The position numbers and the translations under genes are program-made. From Bacteroidales bacterium (GTDB lineage Bacteria; Bacteroidota; Bacteroidia; Bacteroidales; Prolixibacteraceae), in assembly GCA_012719495.1 (NCBI GenBank), contig JAAYAG010000119.1:62001-126000 (forward strand): DNA of 64,000 bases, in the 5' to 3' direction. Under the pieces are notes generated by a model. It saw nothing but the letters and a program-made list of their open reading frames with translations. It was not told where the DNA came from and did not search any database. This document shows, piece after piece, positions 33,818-42,591 of this stretch; positions within the stretch are counted from its first letter, which is position 1; every line of letters starts with the position of its first letter.

Positions 33818-33877
33818 GGAAACAGGCAACATCTGGATTGCGGTCAATTGAGCCCGGTTCAGGGGGTGCCTGTTTCC
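33818..33877 (+). terminator. Hairpin after the GyrI-like gene
   Basis: Perfect 11-bp arms GGAAACAGGCA and TGCCTGTTTCC (33818-33828, 33867-33877) with a 38-nt loop, then TGTTTTG. The long loop makes this a weak terminator candidate. Confidence 0.45.
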
Positions 33878-33960
33878 TGTTTTGATTCTGTCTGTGCTTC
33901 ATTCCGTTTCGTATCTTCTTTTTTTCAACTACTTTTAAAACCTGTTTCTAAGCTTTTAAA

Positions 33961-34917
33961 ATGAACCGGATTGACAGGCTAAATGCCATATTAATTCAAC
34001 TTCAGAGCAAACGGATTGTTAAGGCACATGAAATTGCCGGCCGTTTCGACATTAGCCTTCGCACGGTGTATCGAGATATTAGGGCACTTGAAGAAGCAGG
34101 GATTCCTATTGGTGCTGAAGCAGGAGTTGGTTATTATTTGATGGAAAACTTTCATCTACCTCCAGTTATGTTTACCCACGACGAAGCTGCTGCATTGCTT
34201 TTTGGTGAAAAGCTTATTGAAAAAATGAGCGATGAGAAAGTGAAAACCGATTTTTGTTCTGCGCTTTACAAAATCAAGGCCATATTAAAACCCGGCGAAA
34301 AAGACCATCTGGAAAAACTATACGACCGTATAACCGTATTCAATCGTAATGGTCGTGAAACTACTTGTAACTATTTGTATCTATATGAAATACAACAGGC
34401 ATTGGCCAATAAGCAAATGTTGAAGATTGAATATGAGTCGAAATATGCGGAAGAAAAAACCTGCAGGATAGTGGAGCCCATTGGACTTTGTAATTACAGC
34501 CAACGTTGGCATCTTATGGCATGGTGCAAGTTAAGATCCGACTATCGCGATTTCCGGCTGGACAGGATAGTTTCGCTCGAACTGATCAACGAATTTTTTA
34601 CTGAAAAGCAACATCCATCAGTTGAAGAATACCTGAGGTTGGTAAACCCTATGCCTAACGAAGTTACTATTTCGATATTGGTGCCCAAAGAGAGGGTAAA
34701 ATACCTCGACGATTCAAAATATTGGTATGGTTTTGTTGGACAAGAAGATGTAGGTGGGCATGTTAGGATGCAATTTGCAAACGACGAACTGCATGGCTTT
34801 GCTATTTGGCTGCTCAACACAGGCAGCTTTGCCAAAGTTGAAAAACCAGTGGAACTTACCTCAATTCTTCAGTCTTTCATCAAACAAATGGTTTCCAATT
34901 ATCAGGAATTGTTATAA
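33961..34917 (+). CDS. YafY-type regulator with HTH and WYL domain
   Basis: A 318-residue transcription factor. N-terminal helix-turn-helix (about 7-55) reads RLNAILIQLQSKRIVKAHEIAGRFDISLRTVYRDIRALEEAGIPI, the DeoR-like YafY pattern. The middle and C-terminal part is a WYL domain (about 140-315) with ...IVEPIGLCNYSQRWHLMAWCKLRSDYRDFRLDRI, in which the defining Trp-Tyr-Leu is Trp-His-Leu. WYL domains bind nucleotides or nucleic acids in DNA damage and phage defence regulators, but no defence genes are next to it. It is a single gene. Confidence 0.9.
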   Translation: MNRIDRLNAILIQLQSKRIVKAHEIAGRFDISLRTVYRDIRALEEAGIPIGAEAGVGYYLMENFHLPPVMFTHDEAAALLFGEKLIEKMSDEKVKTDFCSALYKIKAILKPGEKDHLEKLYDRITVFNRNGRETTCNYLYLYEIQQALANKQMLKIEYESKYAEEKTCRIVEPIGLCNYSQRWHLMAWCKLRSDYRDFRLDRIVSLELINEFFTEKQHPSVEEYLRLVNPMPNEVTISILVPKERVKYLDDSKYWYGFVGQEDVGGHVRMQFANDELHGFAIWLLNTGSFAKVEKPVELTSILQSFIKQMVSNYQELL

Positions 34918-35092
34918 TTCTTTATATTGACTTGTCTTCGATTTATCAAAACCTTAACACTCTATTTTTTCTTGCTTGATGTAGATTTGGTATTCTTGCA
35001 GCCATTTTCTAAAAAACATTCTTTCGGTTAACGGAACTTTCAGTTAATGATGTTTGTTTGTACCTTGTTTGAATATCAATAGATGTTGAATT

Positions 35093-35851
35093 ATGAATCA
35101 GGAATTGGGAAAAATTGCTGATGTGCTTCTCGAAACAGGAGCCTTGCTCATGGGGGCAGGGGCGAATACGGGTAGAATTCGGGTAACTGTGAACCGAATT
35201 GCACATTCGCTTGGTTATCAGGTTGAGTTGCTGATTACGCATCGGGCGCTAATGGTAAGTGTTATCGATGACGAGGGGGAAACGTTTACCAGTAAACTAA
35301 AACGCACTCCACCGCATGGAGTTAATTTTAAAGTGCTTTCTGGAATTAGTCGAATGAGTTGGCGGGTTCAGGACGAAGATTGGGAGCTCGATCGCATAAA
35401 TGAAGAATTAAATCGGCTGAAATCTTTGCCTCATTATCCCCGATGGCTGATCCTTTTGCTGGTTAGTCTTGCCGGAGCTTCTTTCTGCCGATTGTTTGGT
35501 GGTGGAGGGATTGAAATGCTGGTAGCTTTTATTGCTACTTTTTCGGGCTTGTTTGTTCGGCAAGAAGCTGTCAAGAAGAATTTCAACCTATTTATCTGTG
35601 TGTTGATGGCCGCTGCTGTGGCTTCGCTTATTGCCGGGGCTGCTGTTAAATTGGGAATTGGAAAAGCGCCCGAACTGGCTTTTGCTACATCGGTGTTGTT
35701 CCTGGTGCCTGGGGTGCCGCTTATTAATTCTTTTACCGATCTTATCGATGGAAATGTATCTACCGGGATTGTGCGTGGAGTGAATGGCTTTATGATCGCT
35801 TTTTGTATCGCGTTGGGGATGATGTTGGCCATGGTTTTATATAAAATTTGA
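35093..35851 (+). CDS. Threonine/serine exporter, ThrE N-terminal-domain membrane protein
   Basis: A 252-residue protein with an N-terminal soluble stretch (GALLMGAGANTGRIRVTVNRIAHSLGYQVELLITHRALMVSV) characteristic of the DUF1212/ThrE family (PF06738), then about five membrane segments ending LVPGVPLINSFTDLIDGNVSTGIVRGVNGFMIA. It is one half of a two-protein ThrE-type amino acid or organic acid exporter; the other half is encoded 4 bp downstream. The substrate in Bacteroidota is not established. Confidence 0.88.
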   Translation: MNQELGKIADVLLETGALLMGAGANTGRIRVTVNRIAHSLGYQVELLITHRALMVSVIDDEGETFTSKLKRTPPHGVNFKVLSGISRMSWRVQDEDWELDRINEELNRLKSLPHYPRWLILLLVSLAGASFCRLFGGGGIEMLVAFIATFSGLFVRQEAVKKNFNLFICVLMAAAVASLIAGAAVKLGIGKAPELAFATSVLFLVPGVPLINSFTDLIDGNVSTGIVRGVNGFMIAFCIALGMMLAMVLYKI

Positions 35852-35855
35852 CGAA

Positions 35856-36344
35856 ATGGAAGAAGCATTTTTAATACTCGAAAAAGGTTTTTGGGCGGGA
35901 ATAGCTGCTCTTGGTTTTGGAGTTTTATTCAACGTGCCTCAAAGAACACTTTGGGCAATTGCCTGGATTGGGGCTCTTGGAAGTTTTGTGAAATTTGTTC
36001 TTTTGGAGATCGATGTCAATATAATTTTTGCTTCACTTGCGGGCGCATCTCTTGTCGGAATTGTAAGTATTCCTTTGGCTCATGAGATTCATTCGCCACC
36101 TCTTATTTTTTCTATTCCTGCGGTTATCCCAATGGTGCCGGGTGCATTGGCTTATCAGATGATGATCGGGTTAATGAAAATAGCAGTTCATACTACTGAG
36201 ACAGGAATGGAAGTTGTACTTACCGACACCTTTCAGGCTGCCATGAAAGCTACTTTCATTCTTCTTTCCCTCGCTGTTGGCGTAGCTGTACCGATGTTGG
36301 TTACCCGAAAAGAGTCGGCAAAAAGGATTCGCATCAAGTTATAG
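35856..36344 (+). CDS. ThrE C-terminal-domain membrane protein (second half of exporter)
   Basis: A 162-residue integral membrane protein with about four to five hydrophobic segments and the motif FSIPAVIPMVPGALAYQMM near 85-103, matching the PF12821 ThrE C-terminal half (YjjB-like). It starts 4 bp after the first-half gene, so both must be made together; in Corynebacterium ThrE the two domains are fused in one chain. The following gene, queG, begins 13 bp later and may be cotranscribed. Confidence 0.85.
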   Translation: MEEAFLILEKGFWAGIAALGFGVLFNVPQRTLWAIAWIGALGSFVKFVLLEIDVNIIFASLAGASLVGIVSIPLAHEIHSPPLIFSIPAVIPMVPGALAYQMMIGLMKIAVHTTETGMEVVLTDTFQAAMKATFILLSLAVGVAVPMLVTRKESAKRIRIKL

Positions 36345-36357
36345 GTTCCGGTTTTAT

Positions 36358-37305
36358 ATGCACGTTGAAATGGATATTGCCCGTCGCTCTGAATTAATTA
36401 GGAATAAAGCCCTTTCGTTGGGTTTTTCGGCTTGCGGCTTTGCCAATGTTGAGAAGCTGGTTGAGCAAGAACAGGGCTTAAGAGATTATCTTGAAAACAA
36501 TTATTACGGCGAGATGACCTACATGGCTAATCATTTCGACAAGCGCCTCGATCCTTCGCTTTTAGTTCCCGGGGCAAAATCGGCAATTGTTGTTCTTTTG
36601 AATTATTTCCCCAAAAAAGTACTTTCCAATGAAACAGGCCTTATGCTTTCAAAATATGCCTATGGGGAAGACTATCACGAGGTTGTTAAGGGTAAATTAG
36701 CCAAGCTTTTCGATTTTATTGGGGCGGAAATTGCTCCTGTTCAAGGCAGGTATTTTTGTGATTCTGCACCTGTTTTGGAACGGGCTTGGGCTGTGAAAGC
36801 GGGTTTAGGGTGGATTGGGAAGAACGGGTTACTTATTAACCCCAAGTTTGGCTCGTTTGTCTTTATTGGTGAACTTTTTGTCGATACTGAGCTTGAATAT
36901 GATCAGCCATACGATAAAGAACATTGTGGAAATTGTACTCGTTGTTTAAACTCGTGCCCCTCTTCAGCCTTTGTTGCTCCTTATCGGCTTGATGCCCGAA
37001 AGTGTATTTCTTATCTAACAATTGAGCTTAAGGGGGAAGTCCCGGAAAAATTAAAACCAGCATTAAAAAACAGGATTTTTGGTTGTGATATCTGTCAGGA
37101 TGTTTGTCCTTGGAATCAAAAGCTCTCTCCTCATGATGTTCACGAGTTTGCTCCTAAACAAGAATTGCTTGAATTCACATCCTCTGATTGGGAAAATATT
37201 ACACATGAAGGTTTTACTGCTTTGTTTTCTAAATCAGCATTAAAACGTGCAGGGTATTCAAAGTTGAAGCAAAATATTGCCAGTGTGATGTCTGTCGACA
37301 ATTAG
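36358..37305 (+). CDS. queG: Epoxyqueuosine reductase
   Basis: A 315-residue cobalamin-dependent enzyme that makes queuosine in tRNA by reducing epoxyqueuosine. The first part holds the catalytic Asp in RYFCDSAPVLERAWAVKAGLGWIGKNG, and two [4Fe-4S] clusters are visible: CGNCTRCLNSCPSSAF and CDICQDVCPWNQKL near 190-250. The ATG at 36358 gives a normal length. It follows the ThrE pair at a short distance. Confidence 0.95.
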   Translation: MHVEMDIARRSELIRNKALSLGFSACGFANVEKLVEQEQGLRDYLENNYYGEMTYMANHFDKRLDPSLLVPGAKSAIVVLLNYFPKKVLSNETGLMLSKYAYGEDYHEVVKGKLAKLFDFIGAEIAPVQGRYFCDSAPVLERAWAVKAGLGWIGKNGLLINPKFGSFVFIGELFVDTELEYDQPYDKEHCGNCTRCLNSCPSSAFVAPYRLDARKCISYLTIELKGEVPEKLKPALKNRIFGCDICQDVCPWNQKLSPHDVHEFAPKQELLEFTSSDWENITHEGFTALFSKSALKRAGYSKLKQNIASVMSVDN

Positions 37306-37396
37306 TCGGATACAATCGGACTTTCATAAGATAAATCAAAAGCAACTGTGGGGTAATTTTTCTGTCAATAGTTGTAACGTTAATGATGAAAACGCG

Positions 37397-39709
37397 ATGA
37401 AAAAATCACTCTTGTTGTATTTTTTAATTTTATCAATATCGCTTTTGGGAAATCCATCTTTTAGGGTTAGCGGTACTGTTAGCGATGCCACATCGGGGGA
37501 AGATTTGATTGGTGCCTCGGTGTATGTAAAGCAGATAAAGCATGGGACTACAACTAATACATATGGGTTTTATACCATGAGTATGTCCCCGGGCCTTTAT
37601 TCATTTTCCGTAAGTTTTTTAGGGTACGAAACTCTTGAATATACTTTGGCTGTTGAGCGCGATATGGTTTATAACATAAAGCTCAATCCAAGATCTGAAG
37701 AAATTGGCGAAATAGTGGTCAGTACCGAGGCCCGCAATCAGAATATTGTAAGTAATGAAATGGGTACGGTAAAATTATCGCCCCAAGCCATTAAAGTTAT
37801 TCCGGTAATTTTCGGGGAGCAAGATGTGTTGAAAACCATACAGTTACTTCCGGGGGTGTCTTCCTCAGGCGAAGGGAGCACTGGCTTTTTTGTTCGTGGG
37901 GGGCAGGCCGATCAGAACCTTGTTTTGCTCGACGATGCCCAGGTTTTCAATTCTGGTCATTTGCTAGGGTTTTTCTCGGTTTTCAACTCTGATGTAGTGA
38001 ACGACGTAAAGCTATACAAAGGCGGTGTTCCTGCTAATTTTGGTGGACGATCTTCTTCAGTACTCGATGTCCGTATGCGCGAAGGCAACAGTGAACACTT
38101 TTCTGCATCTGGAGGATTGGGGTTAATATCCAGTAGGTTGACACTGGAAGGGCCTATTGTTAAAAATATAAGTTCGTTTCTTTTGTCGGGCCGCCGCACC
38201 TATGCCGATTTATTTCTTTTGTTGGCCGATAATGAAATACTGCGCAAAAGCAAACTATATTTTTACGACTTAAATGCAAAAATCCATGTCGATTTTGGAG
38301 ATAAAGACCGACTTTTTCTTTCAGGCTATCTCGGTCGCGATGCGTTGAAAACTGACATTATGGGTTTCGACTGGGGCAATAAAGTGGGAACCATGCGCTG
38401 GTTTCATCAATTTTCGCCCCGGTTTGTTAGCAACACTTCACTTATTTACAACGATTATGATTATAAGACTGCTGCAAACCTCGACTTTTCATTCGACCTG
38501 AAAGCCGGAGTGATTGGGCAGAATGTGAAGCAGCGTTTTATCTGGTACATCAACAACGATAACACGGTTTCTTTTGGAGTTGAAGCAACCCGTTATGTTT
38601 TTAAGCCTGGTAACCTGAAGCTTGTACTGCCCGACGACAATGCGCAATCATTTGTGGCTTCTCAAAAGCAAGGCATTGAGACTGCTGCATATATCTCAAA
38701 TGAACAGAAAGTTGGATCAAGGTTTAGCATTGGGTACGGACTGCGTGTGTCTGGATTTACACGAGTTGGAAAGGGTACGGAATATCAGTTTGATGTTAAA
38801 GGAGAGCTTGCCGATTCTTCAATGTACGGGGAGGGCGAATTTTATAGTCCATACTGGTACGTCGAACCTCGGCTGAATACCTCATTAATTCTAAATGAAA
38901 ATGCCAGCATAAAGGCGGGTTATAATCGGTTATCGCAATATATTCATTTATTGCAGAATGCAACTTCCGGTACTCCTATAGATTTGTGGGTGCCCAGTTC
39001 TCCAAATGTAAAACCACAGTTAGCCGATCAGGTCAGCTTGGGTTTCTTTCGGAATTTTAACAATCATATCTATCAGTTTTCTGCCGAAACATATTATAAG
39101 TGGATGTATAATCAGATTGATTATAAGACTGGTGCCGAAATAATTTTAAACGAAATGGTTGAGGGAGAACTCCTGTATGGTACCGGTAAAGCTTATGGGC
39201 TTGAATTGATGTTGGAAAAAGCTGAGGGAAAATTAACCGGTTGGATTTCATATACGTTATCCCGTTCCTTAAAGCAAATCGATGGGATTAACAACAATCA
39301 TTGGTACCCGGCCAGGCAAGACCGTATTCACGATTTGGCTATCGTTGGAATCTATCGGTTAAATCCTAAGTGGACTATCTCGGCCAACTGGATTTATTAT
39401 ACCGGGAATGCTGTTACTTTCCCTGCCGGAAAGTATTATTTTGATGGGAAAACAGTAAATCTATACACCGAGCGTAACGGATACAGGATGCCTGATTATC
39501 ATCGCCTCGATATTGGCGCTACATGGCTTCTGGCGGAGAAAAAAAATTATCGGTCTGAGTTGAATTTCTCAGTCTACAATGCCTATGGACACAAGAATGC
39601 TTATAATTATATTTTTACCGAAGATTCTGATAATCCAGGAAAAACAAAAACCGTAATGGTTTATTTGTTTTCGGTACTCCCTTCGGTTACTTGGAATTTT
39701 AAATTTTAG
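37397..39709 (+). CDS. TonB-dependent receptor with carboxypeptidase-like regulatory domain
   Basis: A 770-residue outer membrane receptor. Signal peptide (residues 1-18), a carboxypeptidase-D-like domain (VSGTVSDATSGEDLIGASVYVKQIKHGTTTNTYGFYTMSM, about 24-100), a plug (EQDVLKTIQLLPGVSSSGEGSTGFFVRGGQADQNLVLLDDAQVFN) and a beta-barrel ending in FKF, with the final aromatic residue expected for barrel insertion. It differs from SusC in length and in the lack of the SusC plug signature. A DUF4249 lipoprotein gene follows by 56 bp, the common partner arrangement, so the two probably form a transport pair for an unknown ligand. Confidence 0.92.
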   Translation: MKKSLLLYFLILSISLLGNPSFRVSGTVSDATSGEDLIGASVYVKQIKHGTTTNTYGFYTMSMSPGLYSFSVSFLGYETLEYTLAVERDMVYNIKLNPRSEEIGEIVVSTEARNQNIVSNEMGTVKLSPQAIKVIPVIFGEQDVLKTIQLLPGVSSSGEGSTGFFVRGGQADQNLVLLDDAQVFNSGHLLGFFSVFNSDVVNDVKLYKGGVPANFGGRSSSVLDVRMREGNSEHFSASGGLGLISSRLTLEGPIVKNISSFLLSGRRTYADLFLLLADNEILRKSKLYFYDLNAKIHVDFGDKDRLFLSGYLGRDALKTDIMGFDWGNKVGTMRWFHQFSPRFVSNTSLIYNDYDYKTAANLDFSFDLKAGVIGQNVKQRFIWYINNDNTVSFGVEATRYVFKPGNLKLVLPDDNAQSFVASQKQGIETAAYISNEQKVGSRFSIGYGLRVSGFTRVGKGTEYQFDVKGELADSSMYGEGEFYSPYWYVEPRLNTSLILNENASIKAGYNRLSQYIHLLQNATSGTPIDLWVPSSPNVKPQLADQVSLGFFRNFNNHIYQFSAETYYKWMYNQIDYKTGAEIILNEMVEGELLYGTGKAYGLELMLEKAEGKLTGWISYTLSRSLKQIDGINNNHWYPARQDRIHDLAIVGIYRLNPKWTISANWIYYTGNAVTFPAGKYYFDGKTVNLYTERNGYRMPDYHRLDIGATWLLAEKKNYRSELNFSVYNAYGHKNAYNYIFTEDSDNPGKTKTVMVYLFSVLPSVTWNFKF

Positions 39710-39765
39710 CAGGGTATAATCCCGAAATAATTCAGAATATAAATGATTATAGTAAGTTTTTAGCA

Positions 39766-40557
39766 ATGAAAATGAACAATCTTATTACATTTACAGTACT
39801 TCTGGTTTTGTTTGCTGCATGTCAGGAAGATGTGGTTCTCGATTTGAACAAGACTGAAAAAAAACTTGTAGTTGAGGCGTATGTGAGCAATGAATTTCCT
39901 TGTGCAAATGTTTCTTTATCATATAGTCTGGATTTCTACGATGAAGTAATTCAAGAGAAATTGGATAATGCCACAGTAAACCTCACTGACGAAAACGGTC
40001 AAGTTACTGTTTTAGATCTTAACAATGCGAGAGAGTTTGTGCCCGTTAGTTTTATCCCCAATTTTGGTCTTAATTATACGTTGAACATAAGTCTTGGTGA
40101 TCAGATTATCCAATCGCAAGCCACGTTGCCGTTTCCGGTTCCAATTGTCGATGTCTCTTTCGTGCCCAATCCGTTTTATAGTTCTCCCGACAGTTTAAAT
40201 TTGTATGTAACGCTTGCCGATCAAATTGATCGGGATAACTTTTTTAGGCTGAAAGTTCGTAGATTGAGCGAAGAAGATTCGGGCGAATATTCACTGTTTG
40301 ATGATTCTTTTGGGAATGGGGGATTGGTAACATTGCCCGTGTATTTCAGAAACTTTTCTGCAGGAGATACTGTTGTTGTTGAATTGTTCAACCTTAGTGA
40401 GGAAGCTTTTAATTATTATGCATGGCTTTCGGAAAACGACCGGGCAACATTGAATACTATTGCACCCGGAAATCCAACAAGCAATGTCCCCGAAAATGTC
40501 TTAGGGTGTTTTATAGCATACGCTGTCGATCGCGATACTGTAATCGCAAGATTTTAG
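39766..40557 (+). CDS. DUF4249-family lipoprotein, partner of the TonB receptor
   Basis: A 263-residue surface or periplasmic lipoprotein with a signal ending AACQED (Cys19) and the family opening VLDLNKTEKKLVVEAYVSNEFPCANVSLSYSLDFYD, then repeated beta-strand stretches (NATVNLTDENGQVTVLDL, YTLNISLGDQIIQSQATLPFPVPIVDVSF). DUF4249 proteins are typically encoded after a TonB-dependent receptor, as here, and are thought to help it recognise or deliver a ligand. Function is not established. It is convergent with yifB with only 13 bp between stop codons. Confidence 0.85.
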   Translation: MKMNNLITFTVLLVLFAACQEDVVLDLNKTEKKLVVEAYVSNEFPCANVSLSYSLDFYDEVIQEKLDNATVNLTDENGQVTVLDLNNAREFVPVSFIPNFGLNYTLNISLGDQIIQSQATLPFPVPIVDVSFVPNPFYSSPDSLNLYVTLADQIDRDNFFRLKVRRLSEEDSGEYSLFDDSFGNGGLVTLPVYFRNFSAGDTVVVELFNLSEEAFNYYAWLSENDRATLNTIAPGNPTSNVPENVLGCFIAYAVDRDTVIARF

Positions 40558-40570
40558 GTGTTTTGTATTG

Positions 40571-42112
40571 CTATTTCTCTCCCCAATTTTCACGGTCGAG
40601 GCTCCGGTACTGAATAGCTTCCGAAAGGTGATGTGCCAGCACGTTCTCGCTTCCTTCCAAATCGGCAATTGTGCGCGAAACCTTTAGAATACGGTCGTAC
40701 GCACGGGCCGATAACCCCAATTTTTCCATCGCTGTTTTCAATAATTGCGAACCGGCTTCATCGGGTTGCGAGTATGTTCGGAGTTGTTTTGAGCTCATTT
40801 GTGCATTGCAATAGGTGCCATTTTCATCCTTAAACCGAAAAGCTTGTGCCTCGCGTGCTCGTATTACACGTTGGCGTATTTCGCAACTGCCTTCGGCACG
40901 GGGTTGGTTTTGTAGTTTGTCGAAGGGAACAGGAATTACTTCCAGATGGATATCGATACGATCGAGGAGCGGACCCGATATGCGGTTTAGATATTTGGCT
41001 ACCATTCCGGGTGCACATACGCAATCGCGAGTTGGGTGATTGTAATAGCCACATGGGCATGGGTTCATACTGGCTACTAACATCACACTTGAGGGATATT
41101 CAACCGAAAATTTTGCCCGCGAGATTGTAATTCTTCGGTCTTCGAGGGGCTGTCTCATAACTTCTAATACCGCTCGTTTAAATTCAGGAAGCTCGTCGAG
41201 AAAGAGTACCCCGTTGTGAGCTAACGATATTTCGCCAGGCTGAGGATATGTGCCACCTCCAACGAGGGCAACGTCAGAAATAGTGTGGTGCGGGCTCCTG
41301 AACGGGCGTTGTGTCATAAGCGATGTTTCACTGTCAATTTGTCCGGCAACCGAATGGATTTTTGTTGTTTCGAGGGCTTCGTGAAGGGTAAATGGAGGTA
41401 ATATGGTAGGTATGCGTTTTGCCAGCATGGTTTTTCCTGACCCGGGAGGGCCAATCATAATAATGTTATGGCCACCGGCTGCAGCAACTTCAAGGGCGCG
41501 CTTGACGTTCTCCTGGCCTTTCACGTCAGAGAAATCGAGGTCGGAATGCATCACATTTTCAAAAAATTCTTTCCGGGTATCAACAATGGTCTGTTCCAGC
41601 TCTTTTTCTTCGTTGAAGAATTCAATCACTTCAGCAATTGAATCAGCACCATAAATTTTGAGTTTATCAACTACTGCGGCTTCTCGCGCATTGGCTTTTG
41701 GAAGAATAAAGCCTTCGAACCCTTCTTGCCGTGCTTTTATGGCGATGGGAAGTACCCCTCTAATAGGCTGCAGGCTGCCGTCGAGTGAAAGTTCTCCCAT
41801 AACTACAAAACGGTCGAGTTTATCGGCTTTTATTTGTTCCGAAGCGGCTAGTATGCCAATGGCAATGGGCAGGTCGTACGATGAGCCTTCCTTGCGGATA
41901 TCGGCCGGGGCCATATTGATTATGATTTTTTGTTTGGGCCATTTAAAGCCTGTTTCGTGCAGTGCCGATTCAATGCGTTGTTGGCTTTCTTTTATTGCAT
42001 TATCGGGTAACCCAACAATGTGAAATTTAATGCCTTGCGACGAGGTTACTTCAATAGTTATGGTTAGGGCATCTATTCCCTGAACAGCACTCCCAAATGT
42101 TTTTACTAACAT
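40571..42112 (-). CDS. YifB-family Mg-chelatase-like AAA ATPase
   Basis: A 513-residue protein with an N-terminal Lon-protease-like S5 domain (about 1-170, IVMGELSLDG region), a Walker A motif GPPGSGKTMLAKRIPTILPP at about 218-237, the Walker B HNGVLFLDELPEF and a Mg-chelatase C-terminal domain with SARAYDRILKVSRTIADLEGSENV. The zinc-like CPCGYYNHPTRDCVCAPG insertion is typical. YifB/ComM proteins act in homologous recombination as DNA branch-migration helicases during natural transformation in some bacteria. No competence genes are adjacent. Confidence 0.93.
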   Translation of the reverse strand: MLVKTFGSAVQGIDALTITIEVTSSQGIKFHIVGLPDNAIKESQQRIESALHETGFKWPKQKIIINMAPADIRKEGSSYDLPIAIGILAASEQIKADKLDRFVVMGELSLDGSLQPIRGVLPIAIKARQEGFEGFILPKANAREAAVVDKLKIYGADSIAEVIEFFNEEKELEQTIVDTRKEFFENVMHSDLDFSDVKGQENVKRALEVAAAGGHNIIMIGPPGSGKTMLAKRIPTILPPFTLHEALETTKIHSVAGQIDSETSLMTQRPFRSPHHTISDVALVGGGTYPQPGEISLAHNGVLFLDELPEFKRAVLEVMRQPLEDRRITISRAKFSVEYPSSVMLVASMNPCPCGYYNHPTRDCVCAPGMVAKYLNRISGPLLDRIDIHLEVIPVPFDKLQNQPRAEGSCEIRQRVIRAREAQAFRFKDENGTYCNAQMSSKQLRTYSQPDEAGSQLLKTAMEKLGLSARAYDRILKVSRTIADLEGSENVLAHHLSEAIQYRSLDRENWGEK

Positions 42113-42245
42113 AGCTCGAGGTTTTGAGGTCTAAATTACAAAAAATGTTGTGTCAAAATCATTTACCCTGTTTAAATGTGAATTATATATTGGAAAATTA
42201 TGGTCGGCTTTGTTTTTCTTTTTGAATATGGCTTCTTTTAAGTCG

Positions 42246-42276
42246 TTTCTGAACCATGAAAAAAGGCTTATCTTTG
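42246..42276 (+). promoter_or_regulatory. Promoter of the small C-anchored protein gene and mutL
   Basis: TTTC (42246-42249), 19 nt, then TATCTTTG (42269-42276), an exact -7 box. The transcription start would be near 42283, excluding the extended frame that begins at 42278. Confidence 0.6.
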
Positions 42277-42295
42277 TTTGATCAAAAGAGAATTT

Positions 42296-42580
42296 ATGGG
42301 AAACTTTTTTAAATTGCAAAAACCACGTCAGTTCAAGGTTGAGCCGCGTTACTGGGATCCTGAAAAGGAAAAACGGGAGGCTCGTGAGCGCCGAATCCGT
42401 TCCGATTTAGGCCTTCTGGATGAATCGGGAGCATATCGCCCGTATATCAGCCGCGAAGATTTTCGAAAAGGTTTTTCAAACGGCCGTTGGATGGATAAAA
42501 AGCAGCGCCAACGTTCGAATAACCGGTTGCTCTTTATTATTCTTTTGTTGGCTGCTTTAGCCTTCTTTATGTTGCGTTAA
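42296..42580 (+). CDS. Small conserved protein with a C-terminal membrane anchor
   Basis: A 94-residue protein: a charged, basic N-terminal part (FKVEPRYWDPEKEKREARERRIRSDLG, then PYISREDFRKGF) and a single hydrophobic C-terminal segment LLFIILLLAALAFFML. It would be anchored with the charged part in the cytoplasm. I recognise the layout as common upstream of mutL in Bacteroidota, where it has no assigned function. The start at 42296 is set by the promoter at 42269-42276; mutL begins 11 bp after the stop. Confidence 0.72.
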   Translation: MGNFFKLQKPRQFKVEPRYWDPEKEKREARERRIRSDLGLLDESGAYRPYISREDFRKGFSNGRWMDKKQRQRSNNRLLFIILLLAALAFFMLR

Positions 42581-42591
42581 ACTTTTCTGCC

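Noticed and set aside
35849-35858. Frameshift splitting a single ThrE gene
   Set aside because: The two frames have separate starts and stops with a 4-bp gap, and separate-chain versions of this family are known, so no damage need be invoked.
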